Assembly: GCA_015698045.1 (NCBI GenBank)
Contig: BLAL01000080.1
Coordinates: 188,501-252,500, forward strand
Source: Rhizophagus clarus
Taxonomy: Eukaryota > Glomeromycota > Glomeromycetes > Glomerales > Glomeraceae
DNA length: 64,000 nt
Direction of reading: 5' to 3'
The position numbers and the translations under genes were made by a program. Positions 35,511 through 47,530 of the stretch are shown one piece after another. How positions within the stretch are numbered: position 1 is the first letter of the stretch; the number at the start of each line of letters is the position of its first letter. Below the pieces are notes generated by a model that was not told the origin of the DNA, did not search any database, and saw only the letters and a list, made by a program, of their open reading frames with translations.

Positions 35511-36557
35511 GAACTCTTCTTGTACAAATCCACAAGATGACGCAAATTTTCCATCAAGATAATATAAAACTGGTTCATTCTTTACAACAATTACTTTTCA
35601 GATTTTATGAATAGAAGGCGAAAAAGTGTCATCTGTAGCCCTCCTCTGATTCTCCATTCCACCCTCCCATTCTGCATTGACAAGTAGATAGCGGACAGTA
35701 TCTCCTTTCTTTAATTTTATTTCATCTTTTCCAACTGGGTGCTTATATTTCGTAGATGGTCTAGATTAGACCTGCTCTAAAGCAATGGCTTTCACTGGTT
35801 CAAGTCCTCACTTTTTTGACCTGGGCTTTCGAATAAGGCGTGTGGGATAGTTATTCAGATAATCAATAGCTTCCAGTAAATATCTAACTCATGCTCTCAT
35901 TAATTCAGGATCAGATGATATAGACTCAACAGCATATTGGATCTTATATAGAATTTTCAAGAGCGTCTGGTTAAAACGCTCTACAATTGCAGTTCCACGG
36001 TGGCTATATAGGCCAATTACCCAAATTGTAATATCATGATCTTGCATTAGACGGGAAGTCTCTCCCATCCATTCTCTCCCATTATCACATTGTAGGAGCT
36101 TCGGCCATGTCAATGGATTGTTTTGATCACCATATACTTTTCTAAATGCCTTAGCAACTTTTAAGCTATTCTTTGATATGAGTGGAACAGAAGCTTTATA
36201 TCGGGAGGCGCAGTCTATAATGTTAAGTAGTGCTTTATATTTTTTACCTTTATAGTGATCATGAGTGAGAAAAAGTATATCGCACTGGTGTACACAATTT
36301 GGGCATGTTATTCACCCATAACTGACTCTAGGAATGTATTTCAGAGAAGTTTTATTAGTTTGGTATGACTCTTGATCTTCTAAAAAATTTTTGCATTCAC
36401 TTAGGCAGAATCGATGACTCTCTTTTTTACATGCATCTCTTAATGATTTGGGGTTAGGATGATAGCCAGTCGGGTGATAATATATTCCATGCAATATGAT
36501 ATTTTTTTCAATCCTCTGAGCCTCATTGGGATCTATCAAGATTTGTGATTGGCTCAT
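35511..36557 (-). pseudogene. fossil rve-type integrase (Polinton/Ginger-like)
   Basis: LLQCDNGREWMGETSRLMQD and GLYSHRGTAIVERFNQTL at about 36110-35960 are the second Asp and the Glu neighbourhood of a DDE integrase core. Downstream, GDTVRYLL and RRATDDTFSPSIHKI match the SH3-like tail seen in such integrases. The N-terminal part (36557-36310) has HPNPKSLRDACKKESHRFCL. Broken, with several breaks. Old. Confidence 0.7.
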
Positions 36558-38399
36558 TCCTATTCTCTTTTATAATCACAAAAAAGAATGGCATTTTGAA
36601 GGCCTCATTCAAGGTAGAGAAGAACATGTGAAGAATATAAAGCTGAGCTGGAGGAGGAAAACTACCATCTTTATAGTGAATTGCAAACAGAGATAGATCT
36701 TAACTGACAGAATGAAAGTCGAATTAATCAGCTGGAGAGAGATTATTCCCGGTGTGAACAAGAAATCCAAAATCTTAATAGGGAGATAGAGCGCCTTGAA
36801 AATGCTTCAGAAGAGGAGATGGTAGAGTTAAAATCTGAAATCTCCAGCCTAAAAAGTTGGCTATATCAAGCTAAGAAGGATATACAAGATAAGGAAAAAT
36901 ATATCTTTGATCTAGAAAAGCGCTTGGAAGAATCTGAAGAGCGAGTTGATAGATTATGATATCGAATTAGAGCTATCTCATCACAAAAGAATACGCCTGA
37001 ACGAGGGAATTCTCCAGACTTGTATAATCCTAATATTAACTTAGAAATGGCTACTATCACAGAGCTAGCAAATGCTATAGATGGTTATGTGGAAAATCAG
37101 ACAACAGTCAGGGATATTCTAATAGATCAAACAAAAAGGGCAACAAGACAGGTACGCTGAAAAGAAAATAACTTGCATCAGGATTTAGTCCATGAGCAGA
37201 GAAGGCGATATGATGCAGAGGCTGAGCGAGATCTTGCTATTACACGAAGAGATCTTGCTGAAGGAGCAATGGATAAGGTTGTTGATGATCTTTAGCAGTT
37301 GCGGGCTAATGCCCAAAGTCAAGTAAATAGGATGATAAATAATACAGCAAGAAAGCAGGCCCGTATAGGTGCATTGGTACAAGAAAATTTTGCCTTACGA
37401 CTGCTGTATCAGCGAAATGCCCACCACCTTTAGCGAAGTAGAGGGGATATAGATTTATTAGAATATAATCGGGACAGGCTCTATGAGCAATATGAGAAAT
37501 GGAAAAATAAGACTCGAGCAGAATAACAAAATATTTTAAATTTGCAAGGACAAATATTTGCATTACAGAATAACCCGCCAAATATATAACAAATAGGAAT
37601 GATAGGATACAGATCCCCAATATTTTATGGACGTTCTGGCAAAGATCCAGAAGATTGGCTTAGAGACATGCAAAGATATATAATAGCTAGTTGAATAAAT
37701 GTTGCTCCCGGCGCAGGTCAGGCTGCCAGAAGAGAAGAGGCATTTGGATTAGTAGTATCATGCCTTGCAGATGATGCACTGAATTGGTATAATACCCGTG
37801 TTAAAGGTAAAAATTGGAGATGTAATAATCTTTCAGATAATTTAGGTATAGCTAATTTCATCAGAAAAAATTTTGGTCCGCAGATCTGCACAATTCTGCG
37901 GAATCCAATTCTGCGCAGATCTGAGGACATGCCGATGCGCAGCACTGAAAAATTTCATGGATTTCTGCGCAGATCTGCAAGCACAAAAAAACCTGCAAAA
38001 TTTTTCAAAAATAAATCTGCGAAATTTTTCAAAAACACTAATGCAAATTTACAATTAGGCAGTGTTTTAACTTTAATATTAACTAATATTAATTTATTAA
38101 TTAAAGATATTTACAAATTTAAAAGTACATATATTAAACTATCCTATTTGCTAACTAAATGCACTAATTAAAAAGTCCCCTTTTCTTTTCTTTACTGACG
38201 TTCAAATTATGTTGTTGTTAATAGTTTGGACATTGTTCCAGTTGGTTCAATTCCAACAAACAACTTTTAACTTTTTTGATCCAATAAAACGTATCAAAAC
38301 ATGAAAATATTATCGCTCCTAAAGAAAACTGTAGATCTACAATAAAAGAAAAGCAAAATATTAGCTGACTTTTCATTTAAATAAAAAAAAATGAAATAA

Positions 38400-40725
38400 T
38401 TTTAAAGATGAATACTTTCAAAATTTTCGTCCAGAAGCCATAAACCTACAAGAAACAAAATAAATGAAATGTTAGCAAATGTTTTATTAAGAAATTTCAA
38501 AAAAATAGTAAAAGGAACTTCGTAGAGCACCTTTGAAATTTTGTAACATTCCAGGAAGCCCCAGACCTATAAAAATAAGTGTTAATAAAACATCTCGTTA
38601 AAAAGGAAATTAAACAAATTTCAAAGTTCTACCTTCGAAATTTCTTCTAGGAATCCAATCGCGGACCTACAAAAGAAAGAATAAGAAAATAAAGAACGTT
38701 AGTAAATGTTCATTGAATAAAAAAACCAAAAAATTAAAGGTACCTTCGAGAGATGTACAGTATTTCGACGTCCAGGATCTAAAAAGAAAGAAAAAATTGA
38801 ACGTTAGTAATGTTCGTTATAATAGAAGTAAAAAGAAATTTGAAAGTGATGAATTACCTTTAAATGGAGTCTGGGCTTCGTCTGGACCTAAAAAAATAAA
38901 AAACATCGAATGTTAGCAATGTTCGTTAAACAAAAAAATTAAATTTTTTTTTGAAGGTCTTACTTTCAAAATAGTCTTTGAAAATGGTTACTAATTCTAA
39001 AAAAGAAAAAATAGACGTTAATAAACATTTATTAACATTCGTTAAATAAAAACAAAAAAAATAAATCGAAGGCCTTACCTTCAAATAGAGTCCAGTCTTT
39101 AAAATGGAACGTCTGGATCTAAAAAAATAAAAAAATGAATGTTAGTAATATTTATTAAAATAAAATAAAAAAAAAGTAAAAATTTTTGAAGATATTATAC
39201 TTTCGAAATATCATATTCTGCCTCTAAAGGAGTTCTGGACTTAATAAATAAAAAAAACGAGCATTAGTAATGTTCGTTTAAAAAACAAAAAAAAATAATA
39301 ATTTTCGAAGATATTATACCTTCGAAATATCATAGTCTGCCCCTAAAGAAGTTCTGGACCTAAAAAAGAAAGAAAATGAATATTAGTTAACGTTCGTTAA
39401 AATAATAAAAAAAAAGATATTTTGAAGTTTCTTTATCTTTGAAATACCACGATCTGCTTCAAATTAGAGTTTCAGACCTAAAAAACGAAATAAAACATTA
39501 GTAATGTTTTGTAAAATAAAAATATAAAAAAAAAAAATTTATTTCGAAGTTTTTTTACATTCGAAATAACTCAGTCCACTTTTTCCAGACCTAAAAAAGA
39601 AAGAAAACAAATGTTAATTAATGTTCGTTGAAATAAAAGTAAAAAAAAAAATTATTTTTTTTTTTTTACTTATAGTAGTCCGCCTATAAAGGACTTCCAG
39701 ACCTAAAAAATAAAAAAAAATGAACATTAGTAACATTCATTTAAATAAAACAAAAAAAAATAACAATTTTCAAAGATATTTTACCTTTAAAATATCATAT
39801 AGTCTGCCTTTAAAGCTGTTCTGGACCTAAAAAAATAAAGAAAACAAATGTTAGTTAATGTTCGTTGAAATTAAAGTAAAAAAAATTATTTTTTTACTTA
39901 ATGGTCTGCCACGAAATGGAGTTCTGGATCTAAAAAAAGGATAAAAATGAAACGTTACTAATGTTTCGCTAAAATACAAAAAAAATGATTTTTTTTTACT
40001 TAAAGTAGTCCGCCTCGAATGGAGTTCCAGACCTAAAAAAAAGAAGAAAAGCAAAATGTTACTAACGTTTTGCTAAAATACAAAAAAAAAATGAATTTTT
40101 TTTTACTCTCAAAGTGGTCTGTCTCGAAATGGAGTTCCAGGACCTAAAAAAAGGAAAAAAAGCGAAATGTTACTAACGTTTTGCTAAAATACAAAAAAAA
40201 ACATTTTTTTTTACTTGAAGTAGTCCGCCTCGAAATGGAGTTCCAGACCTAAAAAAAGAAAGAAATGTGAAACGTTACTAACGTTTTGCTAAAATACAAA
40301 AAAAATCATTTTTTTTTACTTAGTGGTCCGCCTTGAAATGGAGTTCTAGACCTAAAAAAAGGAAGAAATGCGAAACGATACTAACATTTTGCTAAAATAC
40401 AAAAAAAAAATCATTTTTTTTTTTTACTTAGTGGTCTGCCTCGAAATGGAGTTCTGAACCTAAAAAAATGAAGAAATGCGAAACGTTACTAATGTTTTGC
40501 TAAAATATAAAAAAAATGAATTTTTTTTTTACTCTTAAAGTGATCTGCCTCAAAATGGAGTTTCAGACCTAAAAAAAAAAGAAATTGAATGTTAGTTAAC
40601 GTTCGTTAAATTAAATCAATAAAAAAATCCAGAGCTGTACTTTGGCTTCCAGACCCTAAAAAAATTAAAAATAACAAAAAAAAAGTCCAGAACTGTACTT
40701 TGACTTCTGGACCTAAAAAAATATA
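38400..40725 (-). repeat. tandem array of ~22 microexon-like units in TE-D
   Basis: Units of about 105-120 bp. On the - strand each reads T-rich tract, TAG, a 30-37-nt piece starting GTCCAGAACTCC or GTCTGG, then a GTAA/GTAG/GTGC donor. Examples: 38531-38566, 38633-38666, 38744-38778, 38858-38887 and 40215-40248. The spacers contain an AACGTTAGTAACGTT-type palindrome. The left units have the best donors (AAAG|GTAATT, GAAG|GTAGA). The right units are more uniform, suggesting recent amplification. Related to the array at 1-2340 through the CCAG(T/A)ACT core and the spacer palindrome. Confidence 0.6.
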
Positions 40726-40769
40726 AAATCGAACGTTTATAAATAAATTAATATACTTGAAGGCTTTAA

Positions 40770-41149
40770 CCTTCGAAATGGAGAGTCCAAAGCCGTTCTT
40801 CAGTGTTAAGGATCTCTAACCTTCAAAATGGAGAGTCCAGAACTGTTCTTCAGCATCAAGGATCTCTACCCTTCGAAGTAAAGAGTCCAGGGCTGTTCTT
40901 TAACATCCAGAACCTCTAACCTTCGAAATAGAGTCTGGAAAGGGCTTTGAGCTCGTCCAAAATTTAGAAAAAAGCTACAAAAAAAAAATTTTTTAAAATA
41001 GCTTCACAAGACAGATCTTGCCATTTTTGTCTGTAAAACTTCGAAATTTGAAAACTTTCTAATTTCTCATTCATCCCGCACTTTAAAACCATAAGTAAAA
41101 AATTTTTGTTTGAATCTGGAACTTGTACCTTTGGCATTCCGTCAAACAT
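40770..41149 (-). CDS. 5' coding part of the TE-D gene
   Basis: The frame from 41149 reads MFDGMPKVQVPDSNKNFLLM and FQISKFYRQKWQDLSCEA. After a T-rich AG comes a stretch with three to four ~65-bp direct repeats that encode LDAEEQFWTLHFEG-like peptides, each followed by GTTAGAG. The peptide repeats share GGACTC/TTCGAAG pieces with the downstream array units, so the array may be an intron-separated extension of this repeat. Product unknown. Confidence 0.4.
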
Positions 41150-41329
41150 TGGAAAACTTGTTTTAAAGACTTCGAACCTTATAAAAAAATAGTATTTTTT
41201 ATTTTTTTTTTAAAAAAAAATTATTCTTAAAGTCTGATTATCTGACAAGCTTCAAAGCTTAAAAAAAAATCCATTAAAAATTTATTTTTTTTTTCTTTAG
41301 TATCTTTAAACAAATTAATTTTTTTAAGG

Positions 41330-41510
41330 CGTTAAAAAATTATTTCTTTAAAAGTGTTAAAAAATTATTTCTTTAAAAGTGTTAAAAAATTATTTCTTTA
41401 AAAGTGTTAAAAAATTATTTCTTTAAAAGAATTATTTCTTTAAAAGTGTAATAAAATTATTTCTTTAAAGTAATAGAAAAAAATTATTTCTTTAAAAAAG
41501 TTTAAAAAAT
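41330..41510. repeat. 25-bp tandem repeat
   Basis: About seven units of gttaaaaaattatttcttta plus aaagt. Confidence 0.8.
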
Positions 41511-42222
41511 TAGTGATGTAAAGTTTATCAAAATAAATATGCAAAGTTTATCAAATTAAAGAAGAAAATTGTGAAAATCTTTAAAGATTTTTGTACAAAG
41601 TATTTTTAAAAATCTGCAATTTTGGAGATTATCACAAATTTTTCATAAAAAAATCTTTGAAAAAATAAAAAAAATAATTTCTGCAGTATTGCGCAGATTC
41701 TTAACAAAATTGCATTAAAAAAATGCAGCAATATGCTAAAATTGCAGATCACTGCAGATCTGAACTGATATAACTTTCCCGATGTTAACTGCAATTAGAA
41801 CTTTGGCTGCTGGAAATGGAGGTAATCAAATTGGTGGTTTAAATACTGCAGGAGAATTCTAAGGTAAGGCGACCGCCGAAATTGGTAGAATTAGAGCAGG
41901 GGGTCGCAACTGGTGCTGATATTATTCCGAATGGAACATAGGATGAAGACTGGTCTATAGCTGGTAGCGAACCTGTAGATAATGCACCAGTAGCACCTAA
42001 CGCTGGTAATGGTTTACCTGCTGTTACAATTACTCCCGGTATCAAACTTAATCAACTCCTTTACCTGTTTAGAACTGCCTATACAACAGTTGAACACTTA
42101 AAACAAATGGCTGTTTTTGGTCAACTCATGCAAGGTGATATGTCAGTTAAGCAGTTTTCTGCTTGAATTAAAAAGATTGGTAAATTAGCTGAAATGACTT
42201 CCAAACAGCAAAGAGAGCAATT

Positions 42223-42377
42223 GGAGTCTTTGCAATAGAAAGGTACGAAACTCAAAAAAAAATAAAAATTTAATTAATATTAAATTTACACTTATTTTAG
42301 TATAAAAAACATAATTAGTATATAAAATAAATTTAAAAATTTTTTTGAGTTTCGTACCTTTCTATTGCAAAGACCCC
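42223..42377 (+). mobile_element. 155-bp MITE, complete copy inside the gag fossil
   Basis: Same family as 26908-27062. Flanked by AATT on both sides (42219-42222 and 42378-42381). Confidence 0.9.
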
Positions 42378-44177
42378 AATTTATTCGTGGCTTAAATCCT
42401 ATGAACCAATATAATATTTGAACGATGGCTAAATTTTATGATACACAGGATAATATTACAAAAGCCCTAGCCGAAGCAGAAAAATATACATTATCTCAAA
42501 TGAATGTACCATCTTCTATTCCAGTTTTTCCAGCGGCCAATCCTTATGTAGATACTAATAGATCAGGAGGTGGAATGACTAAAAATGAAATCGAGGACTT
42601 GATAAAAACCACAATGGTTTTCTCACGGCCCCAACAAAATACTGATTTACAAGTCATAGCTAAATCCTTTTAAGAGACTATGTCTCGAGCAACTAAGACT
42701 TTAGATAATAGTAAAAAATCGGCCAATAAGAGAGGGGAAGACCTTATTATTAGACGATTTTTAAGTGAACTATTAAGAGGGAGAGGTAACTCTGCCCCTA
42801 GCGATGATTATAATTATGATTCTGTTGATGATATTACTGACAGTATGGCTGGCATGACACTAAACAGTGCCACAATAAATGCTATCAATTCTGCTGTTAG
42901 GAGTGCTGTTAAGAAATGTATCAAGTGTGGTAGATTTGGACACACTTCTCGTAAGTGCTCTGTAAAGAAGAAAAGGAAAAGCAAGAAGTCAAAGAAAAGT
43001 AAGGTCAATCTCGCTATAGAACCAGATTCAGATTCAGATTCTTCTTCAAACAATACTTCTTCTAGTGATAGTTCTGATTCTGATACAAGTTCCTCTGATT
43101 CTTCTGATTCTGATGGTGATCTTAATGTTCATATAGCTAAGTCAAAAAAAAAGTGAAGCAGAAGTCTAGCTCCAAGAAATCGTCTTCTAAAGAGACGTCT
43201 AAAATACCACTAGAGGATACTATTCGTAAAGTTCTTCATAGTGAGCTTAAACTAATTTTTCTTCCACATTTTTTCCAAGATTCCAGTCTCATTGCGCTCA
43301 AACAGATAGTACCCATACAGGAAAAGATAGTATCTTGCTTTAGCGCCTCTGGCCAAAATGATGTCTCGTCATCTACCAAAGATTCAGATGAGTCCAGTTG
43401 AGAGGAAGAGTCTTTAGACGATCCTATAGAAATCTATTTCGTTCAGAAGAAGGAGCCAGAAACGAGTGTTGCTACTGTGAAGTGTAAAATCAAACACTTA
43501 AAGATTCCAGCCATGACTCTAAACTCCAGAGCAGAGCCTCTCATTATAACGGAGAATATTGTTGAACGTATTGGAGCTAAAATCGATAAATCTGAAATAC
43601 ACGATCTCGAAGGCATCTCCACTGTTCCGGTTGAATCTATTGGAGTTGTCCGCAACCTACCTATTACTCTAGCTTCCAGACTTACCATTATTGAAGATTT
43701 TATCGTTATGAGATATCGCAAGCCAACCCTAATATTTTCTAACAAACTCTTAAAGAAATATGGATGCGCTGTGGACTGGAGCACAGAAGAGCTAAAAATT
43801 CCTTTCAATGAAAAGATTATATTATCCCGATCACTATGCATAAGGTCAAGAACAAGCTCAAGGTGAATTGCACGAGGACTACTCCTGAATGTGATGCTTC
43901 CTCCACCTCAGACTGTATTTCGCAAGATTTAAGCGAAGATGGTACATTAAAAAAAAAGTGAGTTATGAGGAACTTGAAAAACTGCTATATGATACTCTCA
44001 TCTTCAAAGCTAGATTAATTGAGATTAATAAAAATCTATGATCCCTTTCTTCTTGCTAACTATACACCCTAGCTTAGCGGATGGTCTCAGTGAAACCCTA
44101 CGAAGTATTTTTTGTCTGAATATAATGAAAGGGTGAGTTGAGAGCTAGGAACTTTTCTGATTCGCGTATAGCTTCAT

Positions 44178-47100
44178 CAGGAAATTTTATAGTGCGAAAA
44201 GTTGCGCAAGATTACGCATCGTAATATTTTGTAAGTTTTCAGACCCGTCGCAAGTTTGCGGAAGAGTAATATTTCGTAACTTTTTAAAATATTTCGAAAT
44301 ATTATGATATGCAAAGTTTCGTAATTTTACAGTTCGTAATATTCCGTAATTTTACGCATTTGCAATATTTCGTAATTTTACATAATATTTCATAAGTTTC
44401 CAGACCCGTCATAAGTTTGCGTAAGCGTAATATTTTGTAACTTTTTAAAATATTTCGAAATATTACGATATGCAAAGTTTCGTAATTTTACGGTTCGTAA
44501 TATTGTGTAATTTTATTGCGTAATATTTCACAACTTTTTAAAATATTTTGATGATTCGTAATTTTACATAAATATTTTGTAATGTTTCAAAATTCATTTT
44601 TGTACTATAAGTTTATATAATGTATATTTTATTAGATATAATATGAATTAAATTATAAAAATTACAAGTATTTATTACTATATACAGAATATATAAAAGT
44701 AAAAAAAGAAAGAGTAACAATACAATTAGATGTAAAAAGAAGAGAAACAGCTATAGTAACGTTGGTATTAGATATAAAGATAAAATAAATATTGCTAGTA
44801 TTGTTAGTGTTGTTAATATTAGAGTAAAAAGAGTTAAAGAAACAGTAGAAACATGGATATTATCATTAGTATTAAAGTACAAGTAAAAGAAAAAAAGGAA
44901 ACGTAGATAGTATTGTTAGTATTACGATATAAAGTAACAATTAGGGTAAAAACCGCGTTAGTATTAAAACAATTAGTATTAATAAACAAATATTTCTATA
45001 CCTGCAAAGAATAAACTAAAAATAAAAGAAAGAGGAGACAAAATAAAAAATAAACATGTTGTTAGTATTAAGTAAAAGGAGTAAAAAAAACATAATTAGT
45101 ATTGTTAGTATCGATCATTAGTATTAAAGTACAAGTAAAAAGAAATAAAGGAAACATGTATATTATTGTCAGTATTACGATACAAAGTAAAAAAGAAGTA
45201 AAAATAATGAAATAATTATTATTAATAAACAAATATTTCTATACCTGCAAAGCAATAAATTATGAAATATATGTAAATATTTTGTATATAATTAAAAAAT
45301 ATTGAACAAAAGGATAAAGAAATAATAAAAAGAAGAGAAAAATATTGAACAAAAAAATAAAGAAATAAAGAGACAAAAAATAAATAGGATAAAAAACACG
45401 TGCAGATTAAATCACATGTAAGGATCAGCCTAATTTTGATTGGCCAGAAAATACGATACTGTATGCACAATCATATTATGCAGATTTATTTATTTAATTA
45501 TCAACAACGTGGGCGTGACATAAATAAATCGTGACTGAAACTTGTGTTCAATTTGTGTTCAATTTGTGTTGATAATTCTGGTAAAAAATTATTAATTTTG
45601 GCCAAATTTCGTTAAATTTGTTAAATTTGTGTTGAATTTGTGTTGAATTTGTGTTGCGTAATTTTTTATTTATCACAAGGGGATGATATTTAGTAATTGC
45701 ATGTACGATGTACAAGATTTTTTTTTATGATTTTTTTAAGAAATGTACGCAAAATATTTAATTAGAATATAATTATTTTTAATTAAATTGATTAAAAAAA
45801 ATTAATTTTTTTAAGAAATGTATGCGAAATATTTAAAATTCAATAGAATGTGCTAATAATAAATTGTTTTATTTTTAAATATGATATATTGATATTTATA
45901 TTTAAAACAATTAAACATGTACATGATTTAATTAATATGTTTAATGATGAAAAGTGTAATAAATTAAATTTTAATTGAAACGAGAAATAAAATCAAACCA
46001 AAGAGGTATTGTTCAAATTTTATTTAAAGTGACATTTTACGACTTTCTTTCAAATTTTTACTCATCCCAAAATCAAATTATAAAAATCAAATTTAAACTA
46101 ATAATGCCTCACCACACACATTCACATCATTCCCACTATAACGTCCATTGGAACTGGGCTATGATGGATGAACTTGTTGACATATGCTGAGACAGAAACC
46201 GCGCCTACCACAATATTAATGGTAGAAGCCGCTATGATTTTTGGGACTCTGTTGCCAATAGGTTCATATGACTTATATCTATAATTTCTTTAAGAAAGAA
46301 TTTAAATTCAAATTAACCAATCCATTTAATTGAATCAGAATAAATAGAATATTTCGAACGAGAGTTTCTGGGCAACAGTGCAGCCAAAAGTGGAGAAACC
46401 TCGTCAGGGATTACCATGTAAGTAAATAAATAAAATTACATTCATATAAATTAAATGTATTTATCGAATATTCAAACTGATTTTGATATTTAGAACTATG
46501 TCCTTTATCATAATGGTAACCCTGGGCGGCGGCTGTGAACGCGTACCAGCCAAAGATATTATCGCGAATTTAGAACGAGATTTTGGGAGAGGCTGGGTAA
46601 TTATACTATAATAAAATTTATAATTAATATTTACGTTCATGTTTTAAATTTGATAAATTTGATCAATTTTAGTCATGCGTGATGATTGTAGGAGAAGGAG
46701 AAACTTACCTACGTATCGTAGAAGATAATTATTTTTATTTTTTTATTTATTAAGTGAGTAGCTAGACCTAGTCCGTACCAAATATTGGTTGGAGACTCAC
46801 ATTTTTTTTGGGCTGTGACTGATACTGACATTCACGCCGTACAACCTGGGTACTATTTTATAAAATAGTAGCGAACAAGTATCAAATGTGTATTTTTTTA
46901 TTAAGTTATAATAAAAATTAGAATTTACTTTAATTTTAACATAAAAATTGTAAATGATAAAAAATTCGTAAATAAAAATAAATTTGTTTTCCCAAACTTA
47001 AAAAAAAAGGTGTTTATATAAAAGAAAAGGTGTTTATATTATTTTTGATTATTCAATAGTATCACATGCCCCTTGTATACGTTCTACTGCATACGCAGCT

Positions 47101-47530
47101 TTAACGATCAAATAGTAATATTAAATTTTCGAAATATTTTAACTATAATATTACGCAGGTTTACAATCTCATAAATTTTCAAAATATTTTAACCGTAATA
47201 TTACGCAGATTTACAGTCTCGTAAATTTTCAAAATATTTCAACCGTAATATTACGCAGGTTTACAGTCTCGTAAATTTTCAAAATATTTTGACCGTAATA
47301 TTGCGTAAATCTTACGATATTGAAAACTTGCGTAATATTTTGACCGTAATATTGCGTAAATCTTACGATATTGAAAACTTGCATAATATTTTGACCGTAA
47401 TATCACATAAATCTTACAAAATTGTAAACTTATGTAATATTTTGAAATTTTTCGAAATATTATGCCATAAACTTTCGTAAACTTACAAAATCGTAAACTT
47501 ACGCAATTTTTCACCCTATAAAATTTCCTG
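44178..47530 (+). mobile_element. TE-E, 3.35-kb DNA element with a Myb/SANT gene
   Basis: Ends CAGGAAATTTTATAG are exact inverted repeats, and similarity extends about 40 bp (g.gaaaa.ttgcg.aag.ttacg). AT flanks both sides (44176-44177 and 47531-47532). Subterminal repeats of tttcgtaatattacg type fill 44200-44570 and 47100-47510. The region 44600-45960 is AT-rich with gttagtatta repeats and no gene. A four-exon gene lies at 46104-46728. No DDE transposase was recognised, so it is probably non-autonomous or carries an unfamiliar one. Confidence 0.75.
46104..46728 (+). pseudogene. Myb/SANT-like DNA-binding protein of TE-E, four exons
   Basis: Exons 46104-46261, 46339-46417, 46494-46596 and 46673-46728, all GT-AG and in phase. 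Reads MPHHTHSHHSHYNVHWNWAM, MDELVDIC, DRNRAYHNINGRSRYDFWDS, then RTRVSGQQCSQKWRNLVRDY, YHNGNPGRR and YYREFRTRFWERL. The W...M..L......R....G.S..DFWD....I...F.T.....QC..KW.NLVRDY pattern is the trihelix/SANT-like domain common in transposon-encoded DNA-binding proteins. Two in-frame TGAs (about 46187 and 46537) occur where Arg is expected. A further coding-like piece (PSPYQILVGDSHFFWAVTDT, 46768-46869) may be an extra exon. The likely role is binding the element's subterminal repeats. Confidence 0.6.

Larger units (their letters stand above)
37889..41753 (-). mobile_element. TE-D, 3.9-kb element carrying a microexon-like array
   Basis: It interrupts the gag fossil. A 9-bp direct repeat, GCAGATCTG, flanks it (37880-37888 and 41754-41762). 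That could be a target duplication or the outermost part of palindromic ends, since GCGCAGATCTG recurs at 37914 and 37970 as a subterminal motif. The interior has a - strand gene-like unit (41149 down to about 38400) and a 25-bp repeat at 41330-41510. Superfamily unresolved; an 8-9-bp duplication would suit hAT or KDZ-like groups. Confidence 0.6.
36590..44100 (+). pseudogene. fossil gag-protease region of an LTR-retroelement kind, with two insertions
   Basis: Parts in order: a long coiled coil (36600-37560, for example RLENASEEEMVELKSEISSL), a gag-like segment (FYGRSGKDPEDWLRDMQRYI, then SCLADDALNWYNTRVKGKNW), more gag (41800-42670), a CCHC knuckle (CIKCGRFGHTSRKC at about 42917-42958) with a Lys-rich and Ser/Asp-rich tail (42680-43156), and an aspartic-protease-like domain (43440-43870). 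It is interrupted by TE-D (37889-41753) and by a MITE (42223-42377). No reverse transcriptase follows and no LTRs were recognised. Broken, with more than ten breaks. Old, but with long readable stretches. Confidence 0.65.

Noticed and set aside
35785-35800. GGTTCAAGTCC, a B-box-like string
   Set aside because: It lies within the integrase fossil's reading frame and has no A box or tRNA fold.
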